NCBI RefSeq assembly: GCF_001443045.1
Contig: NZ_LKPJ01000013.1
Coordinates: 105,627-169,626 of the forward strand
Direction of reading: 5' to 3'
Source: Burkholderia ambifaria
Lineage (GTDB): Bacteria > Pseudomonadota > Gammaproteobacteria > Burkholderiales > Burkholderiaceae
Length of the DNA: 64,000 bases
Shown one piece after another: positions 20,759 through 30,087 of this stretch (position 1 is the first letter of the stretch; every line of letters starts with the position of its first letter). The position numbers and the translations under genes were made by a program. The notes below the pieces were generated by a model. It saw only the letters and a list, made by a program, of their open reading frames with translations, made no database searches and was not told the origin of the DNA.

Positions 20759-21159
20759 ATTGCGCGCGAACGATGAACTGACGGTCGCCGCGAATGATTG
20801 AAGACTGCGCGCGACCACGCTCCTTGATCTGTCCATGACAATCGGATCCGAACTCAAGCTTCCTCTCGGCTGCGAAGCCATATGTATGCCTGATCTTTTT
20901 TGCCGCTCAGCCCCTAGCGTTCCTTCCGCCTGTTCGAAGAGATCAGAGCTATTGCGAACCAAACCTTACAACGAGTTCCCCGTTATGGGATAGAATTTGG
21001 CTGGCAAGCAAACTAATGGGAATTTCCTCGGGACCTTACGGAAGCTCTATTGGTTGCAGGCCGATTGCTCGAACCGAGCATACTGAAAGTTAAGCTTCTT
21101 CGTCGTTGGCTCTCGCATCGGAAGGGCCACTTTAACTACAGAAAGCACGCTGACCGCTC
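20759..21159. other. 401-bp spacer between pgi and the ROK regulator
   Basis: Contains operator copy 5 at 20993-21017. No convincing coding region and no clear terminator hairpin after pgi were seen. Confidence 0.5.
20993..21017. promoter_or_regulatory. putative ROK-repressor operator, copy 5
   Basis: AATTTGGCTGGCAAGCAAAC followed by TAATG: a left TTTG half-site and a right AAGCAAAC, matching the other four sites. It lies about 145 bp upstream of the ROK regulator, consistent with autoregulation. Confidence 0.5.
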
Positions 21160-22359
21160 ATGTCGATGCCACGTGCCGTCAGGCATATCAACGAAATTCG
21201 AATCCTCGATTCACTGTATCGCGGAGGCCCCACAACTCGTTCCGACCTGGCACGCGAGCTTGGGCTCATGCGATCGACGGTGGGGAATCTTATTGCTGGC
21301 ATGGCCGAGCAAGGCCTCATCCAAGAGCGAGAGGTTGCGGGATCTACGCCTGGTGGGCGTACGGGGCGCCCTGGTCAACTTGTGCAACTCAACCCCGCGC
21401 ACTCGGTCTTTATCGGAGCGGACATCGGTATCGGCCAATTGTCCGTCGTTGCAATCGATCTCCTGGGACGGCCCATCAAGAGTCGATCCATTAAGTTCGA
21501 TCCCAAGCAAGGTGATGTGGATCAGGCCTTGGCGACCCTCAGTGCTGCCGTGCGGGCAACAATCAAACAACTTCCCGATGAACAGGCGCTTCGCGGAATT
21601 TGCGTTACGGTTCCAGGGCTCGTTGATCGCGACGGGGTTGTGCTGCGAGCTCCCCTTATTGGATGGAATTCGGCACCTGTCCAGGAGTTGTTCGCGGCCA
21701 AGCTCAAGTGGTCGGGCCCCCTCGCATTGGAAAACGACGCCAACGCATTTGCCGCAGCGGAACTGTACGGGCGATCGCCCTCGTCGTACGCCGACGCATT
21801 GTTTGTCTATCTCGACGCTGGTATAGGCGGAGGCCTTGTTTCGCAGGGGAGGCTGTTGCGAGGCCACAGTGGATATGCTGGAGAGATTGGCCATATTCAC
21901 TTAGGCGAGCACGGTTTCGATCCCCTCACACCCGTGCAGGGATCGTTTGAGAGCTACGTGGGACGCGATGCAGTCATTGCCCGGTATAAGCACCATGGGG
22001 GCAAGGGGGGCGGGCTAGAGGAGTTTATTGAAGCCGCTTCCGCACAAGTGCCTGCGGCTTTGCGAACTATCTCGGAATGGGCGTGGTGGTTGGGGCGTGG
22101 CATCGCTTCACTCCTGAGCGTTCTTGACCCCGAAAGGGTAGTGCTTGGAGGGCCCGTTGCCTCGCTCTACGCTCTTGTCGAGCAGGAAGTCGTGGAATCG
22201 ATCAAGAGGCACCAAGTGTTTGCGTCCCCGCTGCCCAGCATCGAGGTATCGCGACTGGGCGCCGATGCTTGTGCAATTGGCGGTGCGATGATTCTTCAGC
22301 ACCGACTCTTGTCGTTTGACGATCGAATCGTGTACGGTGGAACGAACGAGGTCGAATAG
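21160..22359 (+). CDS. ROK-family transcriptional regulator (XylR/NagC-like)
   Basis: 399 residues. The N-terminal winged helix-turn-helix is at about 8-70 (TTRSDLARELGLMRSTVGNL). A ROK sugar-kinase-like domain follows, with GADIGIGQLSVVAIDLLG as the phosphate-1 motif, LENDANAFAAAEL, and the ROK signature LDAGIGGGLVSQGRLLRG. The zinc-binding segment GEIGHIHLGEHG keeps the first His but lacks the usual CxCGxxGC cysteines, so the metal site seems degenerate. ROK repressors respond to sugars or sugar phosphates. As the only regulator in the cluster it is the natural binder of the five TTTG...AAGCAAAC sites. Expected inducer: a polyol or its ketose product. Confidence 0.9.
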   Translation: MSMPRAVRHINEIRILDSLYRGGPTTRSDLARELGLMRSTVGNLIAGMAEQGLIQEREVAGSTPGGRTGRPGQLVQLNPAHSVFIGADIGIGQLSVVAIDLLGRPIKSRSIKFDPKQGDVDQALATLSAAVRATIKQLPDEQALRGICVTVPGLVDRDGVVLRAPLIGWNSAPVQELFAAKLKWSGPLALENDANAFAAAELYGRSPSSYADALFVYLDAGIGGGLVSQGRLLRGHSGYAGEIGHIHLGEHGFDPLTPVQGSFESYVGRDAVIARYKHHGGKGGGLEEFIEAASAQVPAALRTISEWAWWLGRGIASLLSVLDPERVVLGGPVASLYALVEQEVVESIKRHQVFASPLPSIEVSRLGADACAIGGAMILQHRLLSFDDRIVYGGTNEVE

Positions 22360-22641
22360 ATCCTCATTCGGTGGATTGCACGGTCGGCATCTCGATGTGA
22401 GTAGACAAGGTCCGTTCTCGCGGGCAGGCTCTGGTGCAAATCGCCCACGGCGGTGGCTTGTGGCCTTTGAATTGAGGCGGATCGATGACGATCGCCGTCG
22501 CACCCTCGCGCACGTGGCGCTTCAGCCGCGAGCCGAACACCGGATGGCCGTCGATTGGATATTTCGCCGAGCTTTCGTGTGGGCCTCGATTCGCGCAGTT
22601 CCTAGCTACACACCTGCGGCTAACGACCTTCAGTGAAAATT

Positions 22642-23193
22642 ATGTCACCGCCCAAGCGTCAATTTCACAGCCACGTTCGTCATGAGACTGCGGCGCGAAA
22701 AAAGGCGATGCTTTTGCAATTGCCGACAGCGTACGTCAATGAGGTTTCGTTGGTCAGTCACATTGCCTTGGCGGCCTTTGTGGCCGGCAAGGGCAATCGT
22801 CATCTGATGTATCGGTTGATAAGAGCTACATACCTTTCTTACCTGCTTTGGCAGGAAGGAATCGGTGGAACGGAGCACCGTAAATATCGTGCTGCCGAGA
22901 GTGCACTGGAACAGGCTGCTGGCGATGCGGATACATCTGGTAGATGGTTTTTAAATGAAGAATCGGCAGAGACTATCGCGCATATATTGCGATCGCTTGA
23001 CGAACAATTTAACCGCGTACCTGCCGGAATATTCGAGAAATGCGATCGAAAGCTCGAGCATCTTCTTCGCGTGGTGATACCACAGCGGGGCGAAGCGCTG
23101 TTTGAGAAAGAAGCAAATGCCGCTGAGGATAGGCGCACTGCAATCGATAGCGTATTTCGGACGCCCGTGCACACCACGAACAGTAGTTCATGA
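22642..23193 (+). CDS. hypothetical protein
   Basis: 183 residues from ATG 22642, with a GTG nine bases earlier as an alternative. Mostly helical. Middle part: VSLVSHIALAAFVAGKGNRHLMYRL and an acidic/alanine-rich stretch; the C-terminus is Thr/Ser-rich. No family recognised. It follows the ROK gene by 282 bp and is lower in G+C than the metabolic genes, and likely belongs to the mobile block that starts here. Confidence 0.55.
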   Translation: MSPPKRQFHSHVRHETAARKKAMLLQLPTAYVNEVSLVSHIALAAFVAGKGNRHLMYRLIRATYLSYLLWQEGIGGTEHRKYRAAESALEQAAGDADTSGRWFLNEESAETIAHILRSLDEQFNRVPAGIFEKCDRKLEHLLRVVIPQRGEALFEKEANAAEDRRTAIDSVFRTPVHTTNSSS

Positions 23194-23391
23194 ACAACCT
23201 CTTTGGTACGCGATAGACAACTGCAACGGCGTCGTGAACATTTTCTGTCGGCCAGTTTGGGACGTTCGCCCACGCGATCAGAAGGACACTAAGGTCGCTG
23301 CTCCACTCCGATATCGGCCCATCGTAGATTCGGCTCGGGTGAGTTCATCGTTGCTTTTCCTTAGGCGGCGCCGCTTACCCAACGGATCCGC

Positions 23392-24987
23392 TCATTCCTT
23401 ACGCAATTCTTCGTACCGTTCGATAATTCTCTGAAGGCGGGGATCAGCGTACCTGACCTTTACACCCGATTGCATCTGCCATAACTTCTCTATCCTTTTA
23501 TGACGCCGTATAGCCGAGGATGGCTCATACACATGTGTACCATCGTCGCCCGATGGTTTATACGCGCGCGTACTATCGTCGCTCGCGTTAAGCGTGAGCG
23601 AAAACACCTCACAAATTGACTGATGACGCGCTAGCTCCGCCTCCAAGCATTCAATGAAGATTGGATCGTCGGCATCGTCAACATTAAATTTCACTGAGCA
23701 GTTTGCGGCATCGATTCTAGCTTTTCCTTTCAAGTAGCTGGATCGAGTACTCAGCAGATAGCCTGGTCGCCGCTGCCCTGAGGGTTCCGTAAAGTCTTTC
23801 AGTACTAAACTATCGCCGGCTTCTTGACACGCCTCACGCAGTAATGTCAGCGCCGTGGCGCCGCCGCGGCGACTACGCTCAGTGAGAAGTCTGTCAATCG
23901 GATAAGACTCGCCACCGAGCAGCGTTAAATAGGCCGGGTAGACTTGAATCCCGACGTCTGCTGCCCTTCCGTGTTGTAATGAGTTTTGTGCCAGCTCGGT
24001 GACGAGGTCGATTGCATCGCTCAATAGATCATTTCCTCGGTTGGAAAATGGGCCAGTTTCGCGCAGTTTGGCCTTAATCTTGTTGCGAATAGTGCGCTCG
24101 GCAAGATCAGTCGATAGAATTAGAAGGTGACCGAATACCTCTTCTGCATGGTCGTCGCCGGTACCGCTGCTCGTCTGTCGAGACAGTGTCCGGATTTCAG
24201 TTTTCATGTTATCGACTTCTCCGCCCGCACGGTCGTCCTGGGTGATCACCTCACTTATGAACTGGACCAGCAGGCGATGCTGAATGGACGACGCTGTCGC
24301 CGGCTTGGCAATGGAGAAATGATCGCTGTCGGGAACCTTAAACGGCTCTCCGAAGTATCTTGTCCCAGAGAAAGGTTCCACCACCTGCCGACCAATGAGA
24401 AGCCACTTGAAAACAATAAAACAATCCTCGACAAGTTCCTTTCCGTCGAGTGGAAGTGTCCCTGCCGATTTGAGGTTGTTAAATTCTTTGTCGAGATCTA
24501 ACAGCCATGCGTTTTGCTGAGAAAACCTCAGTGCATCAGCTTGGCTGTGTTTGAGAGCCCGAGCGAGTGGTGCCAACAAGTCTCCGTACTTCGAGCCGAG
24601 CGAAGGCGAAGCGACAAGGAAAAGTCCTATTTTGTTGCTGCGCCTAGCAAAATCGGCAGCCCTTTCTACCAGGAGCTTGCGCACCACTATCCCACCCATA
24701 CTGTGCGCCACGAAAAACAACTGGCGACTGTCCAGCAGGCCATCGAGCCGCATCTGTTCTTTGAGTGCGTCTACGACGTCACCGAGCCGATATGTGCCGG
24801 AAAAAATGCCAGTCTTGTAAGTGAAGACGTAGATTCCAAGTGCTTTTAACGCTTCTTCGTTTGCACATAGCGCGGGCCAGTACGTCCCATTGACGTTTCG
24901 CCAACAGGACTCGCCGTCAGAAAGGACACCATGAACAAATATAACCGTGGCATCAACTGTCGGTTTTTGGATCCAGGTGCCAAGCAT
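23392..24987 (-). CDS. alpha/beta hydrolase fused to a GHKL (histidine-kinase-like) ATPase domain
   Basis: 531 residues; start at 24987 with a GGGAGGA ribosome-binding site. Residues 1-250 form a lipase/DUF676-like alpha/beta hydrolase: oxyanion segment VIFVHGVLSDG, nucleophile elbow VAHSMGG (Ser96), probable catalytic His223 in SDHFSIAKP. Residues about 285-480 look like a GHKL ATPase: helix DLVTELAQNSLQHG has the N-box Glu331 and Asn335 pattern. The glycine loops (around LGGESYPID and RRGGATALTLL) are atypical. The C-terminal 50 residues are charged. Such a pairing suggests ATP-gated hydrolysis of a lipid or ester, plausible for a defence effector. It stands alone on the minus strand, 1.16 kb from the cyclase operon. 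Confidence 0.78.
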   Translation of the reverse strand: MLGTWIQKPTVDATVIFVHGVLSDGESCWRNVNGTYWPALCANEEALKALGIYVFTYKTGIFSGTYRLGDVVDALKEQMRLDGLLDSRQLFFVAHSMGGIVVRKLLVERAADFARRSNKIGLFLVASPSLGSKYGDLLAPLARALKHSQADALRFSQQNAWLLDLDKEFNNLKSAGTLPLDGKELVEDCFIVFKWLLIGRQVVEPFSGTRYFGEPFKVPDSDHFSIAKPATASSIQHRLLVQFISEVITQDDRAGGEVDNMKTEIRTLSRQTSSGTGDDHAEEVFGHLLILSTDLAERTIRNKIKAKLRETGPFSNRGNDLLSDAIDLVTELAQNSLQHGRAADVGIQVYPAYLTLLGGESYPIDRLLTERSRRGGATALTLLREACQEAGDSLVLKDFTEPSGQRRPGYLLSTRSSYLKGKARIDAANCSVKFNVDDADDPIFIECLEAELARHQSICEVFSLTLNASDDSTRAYKPSGDDGTHVYEPSSAIRRHKRIEKLWQMQSGVKVRYADPRLQRIIERYEELRKE

Positions 24988-26152
24988 ACGTCCTCCCGAT
25001 GGGAATCTTAATCCAATCCAACGTCGCTTTATGCCCGAGCCAATAGGTCATCCGGGAAACGCTCTCGCGGCGCCGAACATCGCCCTGGTGCCGGCACCGC
25101 TGACATACTGCCTGCGGCTTATATCCGACGACCGATACGATAACACGCGTCCTATGTCGTGCTGCTTGGACGGGTAACAAAGCGAGGGCGGTTAGCGGCT
25201 AACGCCTGCGGCACATCTCGCGGGCGGCTGTCCACCCGAAACCCGCCGTTCGGTAGGCAAGTCGACGAACGACTCTTGGGGGGGCGGCAAGGGCCCTCGG
25301 TTGTATTGTCAGTTCGGTGTTCATCAACGCCAACCTCGGTGATCGCGTTGCCGATCTGATTGATCACATTCACCGAGAGCCGCACCTGGTAGGTGTGTAC
25401 CGTATGCCTGATCCATCTGTAACTCATGAAGCCCGTCCTCATATTGCGATGTTAAAGCTGGGTCAATACGACGAAAACGTTTTCTTGTTGATTGGCGCAT
25501 GCCTCGGTACGCAATCGTGAATCGAGTTATGGCGCGCGCAGTATTTCGGTCTGATGCCTCGTGGAAAAGTGTATCCGAGGCTGCGGGGAGCAATGCCGCG
25601 TTCGCAAACGTTTGACTTGCGAAAATAGCGATTTCGGTAAAAATGCCACAGCTTGTGTGGCTGCCGTTGACATCAAAGAAAGCCGCAGATCACATATCAT
25701 TGCACTAGATCTTGTGCTAGATTGGATATCACATCAACATCTAGTCGATGCCATATTTGGGTTGCGGAAGGATAAGGTAAAAATTACCGCATTGAAGGCA
25801 TATTCCCATGCGCTTCCAAAGGACAGCGCTATGGCAACGCCGGTGATTACTTTTTCCCCGTAATGCAACGGGAATATGACGCTCATCAAGCTGTCGGACG
25901 ATTATCGACATCGATACCTGAAGTGTTGCCTCGCCGAGTATTCGAGCGCTTCGCTACCTCGATCACACCGCCTTTGCTGGCTCACATGATGAGCCAAGCG
26001 AACTTCAGACTTGTGCATTCGATTTCTCGACTGGTTGAACAACAAAAGAATCCTGACCCACCGGTCGTTGATTGTTCGTATTCGCATGTAGTAGCAACGC
26101 GTTCTGGTCTCCGCGATTGAGTCCAGGCAACCAATTCATCGGGATAGAACAT
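24988..26152. other. 1.16-kb region between the divergent hydrolase gene and the cyclase operon
   Basis: Contains only short overlapping frames with no recognisable protein. 25600-25860 is A+T-rich and includes an open frame of about 100 codons (25561-25863, GTG start) without a ribosome-binding site or similarity known to me. It must hold the promoters of both divergent units. It may be decayed DNA from an earlier insertion. Confidence 0.45.
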
Positions 26153-27745
26153 ATGGCAAGCAGGAATTGGAAGAAGGATCGCGCCCAAGAACGCATCCGC
26201 GGCTGGGTCAACCAGGTCAGCAAGGTCGAGATCAAGGAATACCTTCGGGACACGGATCTGACCGGGCTCGGCAACGGTGTCGCCTATCGCATCGACGGCG
26301 TACACCTGTATGTCGACATTCTCAACATCGACGAGATGCTCGGGGTCACGGACTCAGAGGGCGTGCGGGCGCACAGCCGCACGCTGCGCTTCTTGGACCG
26401 GCACTACCGGGCGGTGCGCGACATCCTGAAGGGCGTCGACGCGCTCCAGGTCGACTTTCACAACCAGCGGCTTCACGCCGTCGTTGCCAAACCGTACGGC
26501 GACGAGGCCGGCCGAATCCATAAAGCGATCGCTACGGCGCAACTGATCACCGACGTGCTCGCGCGCACGGGAGAAAACAGCGACGACCCGCTGCCGGCGG
26601 CCAAGGTGCGGGCCGGCATCGACTCTGGCAAGGCGCTAGCCGTCAACAACGGTCGTCGCGGCAACCGCGAGCCGCTTTTCCTAGGCGAGCCAGCCAACCT
26701 GGCAGCCAAGCGCTCGGGTGGAGGCGCCGACACCGGCATCTACATGACCAACACCGCGCGTGCGGTCGTGGGCTGGAGCACGGTCAAGGATGAGGATAAG
26801 ACGGCGTTGACCAAAGCGCAGATCGAGCAGTCCGAGGATGTCGCGGATCTCGAAGTTACCGCTGATGACGTGGTCGAGGACTGGGAAGAAGGCCTCGCCA
26901 ACCAGCCGCTCGGCTCGTTCGAGTTCACGCGGCACACGCCGCCGTTCGCCGACCTCGACTTGGAAACACTGACCCCGGGGAATTCGCGACGCCAGGAATC
27001 GACTTCAATCTACGCTGATATCGACGGCTTTACTGCCTACGTGTCGGACAGGATCGACGACGACGACTCGGCTAAGGATGTCGTCCGGGCGCTACATGTG
27101 CTGCGAGCCGAGCTCGACGCCGTCCTGCACACCGACTTCGCCGGCCGCAAGATCCGGTTCATCGGCGACTGCGTTCACGGTGTGCTAATCGAGGGGACGT
27201 CCCAGACCACCGACGATGCTGAGACGGCAAAAAGCGGCATGCTGTGCGCGGCCGCTATGCGCAGCAGCTTCGAGGAGGCGATTACCATCCTCGAGGAAGA
27301 GGGTATCGACACCGGCGACCTCGGCATCCAGATCGGTCTGGAGCATGGCCCGACGGCAATCACCCGGCTGGGCTACAAGGGTGAGCGGATCCGGTGCTGC
27401 ATCAGTCGCGCCGTGCTGCGCTCTGAAGATGAGCAGCGCCGCTGCAAGGGCAACGAAACGGCGATCGGCCCGACCACATACAAGTATGCGCCTGAGGCGT
27501 TCCGAACGTTGTTCGGTGACAGTCGGATCCGGTCAGATTTTGACTATGACGAAGCGACCGACGCACTCGCTGGTAAAGCCACCAGCCAGAAGGCTACTTT
27601 GGCGTCGGCGCCGGCCGCCACGTTGCCGTCGACCCAGCCCGGCCGGCTCGGTCGCGCGCCAGCATCGGCCGCCGCGGCGTTCACGCTGCCCGCGCAGGCC
27701 GCAGGGCCCACGAATCCGAACAAGGTTCCGGCGGGATTCGCATGA
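26153..27745 (+). CDS. tandem-domain class III nucleotide cyclase with split active site and conjugation-like tail (Pycsar-type)
   Basis: 530 residues from ATG 26153. Two class III cyclase homology domains. Domain 1 (about 45-205) keeps one metal Asp (D55, LYVDILN) but has lost the second (HNQRL at 103-107, where a GD would stand). It retains the transition-state pair N182 and K186 in GEPANLAAK. Domain 2 (about 283-455) keeps both metal aspartates, D289 (YADIDGFT) and D339 (FIGDCVHGV), but has R414 and S418 where Asn and Arg/Lys are expected. Together they would build one complete site. Residues 475-530 are a low-complexity Ala/Pro-rich tail ending KVPAGFA. It likely makes a cyclic NMP on infection. 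Its stop overlaps the E2-E1 gene (ATGA). Confidence 0.85.
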   Translation: MASRNWKKDRAQERIRGWVNQVSKVEIKEYLRDTDLTGLGNGVAYRIDGVHLYVDILNIDEMLGVTDSEGVRAHSRTLRFLDRHYRAVRDILKGVDALQVDFHNQRLHAVVAKPYGDEAGRIHKAIATAQLITDVLARTGENSDDPLPAAKVRAGIDSGKALAVNNGRRGNREPLFLGEPANLAAKRSGGGADTGIYMTNTARAVVGWSTVKDEDKTALTKAQIEQSEDVADLEVTADDVVEDWEEGLANQPLGSFEFTRHTPPFADLDLETLTPGNSRRQESTSIYADIDGFTAYVSDRIDDDDSAKDVVRALHVLRAELDAVLHTDFAGRKIRFIGDCVHGVLIEGTSQTTDDAETAKSGMLCAAAMRSSFEEAITILEEEGIDTGDLGIQIGLEHGPTAITRLGYKGERIRCCISRAVLRSEDEQRRCKGNETAIGPTTYKYAPEAFRTLFGDSRIRSDFDYDEATDALAGKATSQKATLASAPAATLPSTQPGRLGRAPASAAAAFTLPAQAAGPTNPNKVPAGFA

Positions 27746-29484
27746 TGTGGTGGTTCATCACCGACTCGGCTCGCTTCCTGTCCGAGCAGGCCGCGATTGA
27801 TCAGTTGGTCGCCGAAGGGATTGGCGTCGAGAATGCCTGTTGGGGTGTATCTGGGCCCAACCTTGCCTTGAAGGTGGATGTTGACCTGCGGATCGCCGAC
27901 AAGGTTCGCACGGTCACCATGATTTACCCACTGATTTTCCCGAACGCGCCACCGGTCGTGCGCCCCATGGGGGAGGCCACAGATTGGGGCGCTCACCAAT
28001 ACGTCGTCAGTGGCGATCTCTGCCTTGAGTACCGCGCGGACAACTGGCACCCGGACCTGAGCGGCGCCGTCATGCTGCGCAGTGCGTTGAAGCTGATGGC
28101 CGCCGACCTGGGGATCACCCACACGTCCGGCTGGGCGTTACCGTCGGCGCACAACGTGACGCATGGTCAGCAAATCCGCGGGAACTGGTGTCGGATGAAT
28201 ATGACTGCTGCGAGCCAAACCAAGCTCGCGAGTGTGACCGGAACCCAGCCGATCAAACTTCATCGGTGCTGGGGCCCGCTGAGCATGATGGTCACGCTCA
28301 CCAATGTTGCAGAACTGGACGGCACGCAGTGGGTAGATCCGACGGTGCCAACGGCGTTGGTTGAGGACGCCGCCCTGGACGGCCTAGCCATCACCATAGC
28401 TGCGGACGACGCACGCCTGAAGGCCATCGACAGTTTTCTCAAGGACGGTTCGAACAGTAGTATCTTCTGGAGCATGTTTGTCGCGGAACCCATCTCCGAC
28501 AACAAGGATCGGTGCCTCATTCTGGTGACGCCGACGGGGGTGCGCGCTTTCTACGTTCGGTCTGACGACAGAAGGCCATTCGAGTTCGCACTGGTTCCTG
28601 CTGGGGAGGGACACCGTCTTCCGCCCCGCAACGCTAGCCTTGCCGACAAATCCTTCGCGATCTTGGGATGTGGCTCCCTCGGCTCCAAGGTCGCCACGAC
28701 CTTGACACGCAGCGGCGCGCGCAAGTTCATCCTGATCGACGCAGACATCCTAAAGCTTGAGAACCTTGTTCGCCACGACCTCGACGCCACACAAGCAGGT
28801 GAATCGAAGGCGCATGCCGTCGGCGAGCGCCTGAAGCGCGTGGCAGCAGGCGTCGACGTAAAGGTGCACAACTTCCTTCTGGGCGGCCAGGAGCCCGGTA
28901 GCAAGGACGACGCGCTGGTACGGGAGATCGCCCGCGCGGATGTCATCGTCGACGCAACGGGTAACCACGATGTCTTCAACTACGCCGCGGCGGCAGCCAG
29001 GCTCAATCAGAAGACGATGTGCTGGGCACGCGTCTTTGCTGGCGGATACGGCGGCCTGATCGCCCGCGCACGCCCTGGGCTGGATCCAAATCCGTTCGAC
29101 GCGCGTGCGATGATCGACCAGTGGTGCGCCCAGCCAGATTTCCCTGAGCCGCCGCAGCCAGAGAAGGACTATGCCTCGCAAACAGAGGACGGGCCGCCGA
29201 TGGTTGCTGACGATGCGGACGTGTCGGCCATCGCCGCACATTTCGCTCGCTTGGTCATCGATGCCGCCATTGCAGGCGACAGCTCTGAATTCGAGTGCTC
29301 TGCCTACATGATCGGGCTACGTAAGGAGTGGATCTTCGAGAGACCCTTCGATACCTGGCCGGTCAATCTCGGCTCGGGCCCGTGGACGCACACCGCTGAA
29401 GTCGACCCAGACGTGCGTGCGGAAGGCAATAAAGCGCTGCTGGAAATTTTTAGCGCGGCAGTTGCGGGACTAGCTAATGATTGA
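27742..29484 (+). CDS. E2-E1 fusion protein, ubiquitin-like conjugation enzyme (Cap2-like)
   Basis: 580 residues. N-terminal E2 (UBC-like) domain, about 1-125, with MIYPLIFPNAPPVVRP and the catalytic-cysteine strand SGDLCLEYRADNWHPD (Cys94). A linker follows, then a ThiF/E1 adenylation domain from about 300. This has Rossmann loop LGCGSLGS (309-315), DADILKLENLVRHD contacting ATP, and ATGNHDVFN. The E1 cysteine is probably Cys462 (DQWCAQP). This E2-E1 order is that of CBASS Cap2, which joins the C-terminus of a CD-NTase to targets. Here the partner immediately upstream is a class III cyclase instead. It is translationally coupled on both sides (4-bp and 8-bp overlaps). Confidence 0.9.
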   Translation: MMWWFITDSARFLSEQAAIDQLVAEGIGVENACWGVSGPNLALKVDVDLRIADKVRTVTMIYPLIFPNAPPVVRPMGEATDWGAHQYVVSGDLCLEYRADNWHPDLSGAVMLRSALKLMAADLGITHTSGWALPSAHNVTHGQQIRGNWCRMNMTAASQTKLASVTGTQPIKLHRCWGPLSMMVTLTNVAELDGTQWVDPTVPTALVEDAALDGLAITIAADDARLKAIDSFLKDGSNSSIFWSMFVAEPISDNKDRCLILVTPTGVRAFYVRSDDRRPFEFALVPAGEGHRLPPRNASLADKSFAILGCGSLGSKVATTLTRSGARKFILIDADILKLENLVRHDLDATQAGESKAHAVGERLKRVAAGVDVKVHNFLLGGQEPGSKDDALVREIARADVIVDATGNHDVFNYAAAAARLNQKTMCWARVFAGGYGGLIARARPGLDPNPFDARAMIDQWCAQPDFPEPPQPEKDYASQTEDGPPMVADDADVSAIAAHFARLVIDAAIAGDSSEFECSAYMIGLRKEWIFERPFDTWPVNLGSGPWTHTAEVDPDVRAEGNKALLEIFSAAVAGLAND

Positions 29485-30046
29485 AGTTCAATTGACGCCG
29501 GAATGCGCCGCCAAGCTATTACGCGAGCTTCGGCGCGCGGGCGCTGATGAGATCGGTGGAGTCCTCGCGACCGAGCGAGTTGCCGACCGTATCTTTCGCA
29601 TCGTCGACTTGTCTGTCCAACGTAAGGGGGGCTCCTTCGCGGCATTCTCGCGAGACGCCAGCCTCCATAAGCGCTTCATGCGTCGATTCCACGACCTGAC
29701 TGGGTACCGATACGAGAGATTCAACTATCTCGGTGAGTGGCACTCACATCCGAGTTTTCCGGCGCTGCCCAGTCCAAAGGACGTCCTTACGATGCAGTCG
29801 CTGCTCGAGGCGCCAGACCAAGTGGCCAACTTCCTCGTTCTACTGATCGTCAAACGATCGAGTATCGGCAAGCTTGAAGCATCTGCGCACGCCTTCGCAC
29901 ATGGCCTTGAGCCGATGCGCGTGCCGTTGACTATGCCTCGGCAAAACGATGCGATAACCGAGGTGACTGCCTCTCCTCGGTTATCGCTGCGCAAGAGACT
30001 TGCTATGCGCGCGGAAAGCGGCTGTTCGCGACCGTCACGGCGTTAG
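29477..30046 (+). CDS. JAB/JAMM-family isopeptidase (Cap3-like)
   Basis: 189 residues. MPN+/JAMM zinc protease motif: E25 in ADEIGGVL and H89-S-H91-P with six residues to S99 and D102 (HSHPSFPALPSPKD), the full metal site. In type II CBASS, Cap3 removes the conjugate made by Cap2 and so limits or resets the response. The gene overlaps the E2-E1 gene by 8 bp, so the two are co-translated. The C-terminal ~40 residues are basic and serine-rich, without a recognised fold. Confidence 0.9.
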   Translation: MIEVQLTPECAAKLLRELRRAGADEIGGVLATERVADRIFRIVDLSVQRKGGSFAAFSRDASLHKRFMRRFHDLTGYRYERFNYLGEWHSHPSFPALPSPKDVLTMQSLLEAPDQVANFLVLLIVKRSSIGKLEASAHAFAHGLEPMRVPLTMPRQNDAITEVTASPRLSLRKRLAMRAESGCSRPSRR

Positions 30047-30087
30047 GCTTCCCCAAATCCACGACTCCGCTAAGTAAAAGAGACAAA

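Noticed and set aside
21050..21826. 258-codon frame overlapping the ROK gene
   Set aside because: Different frame, no motif; the ROK frame has an HTH and sugar-kinase signatures.
25561..25863. 100-codon frame in the A+T-rich part of the gap before the cyclase operon
   Set aside because: GTG start without ribosome-binding site and no recognisable sequence; left as part of the spacer.
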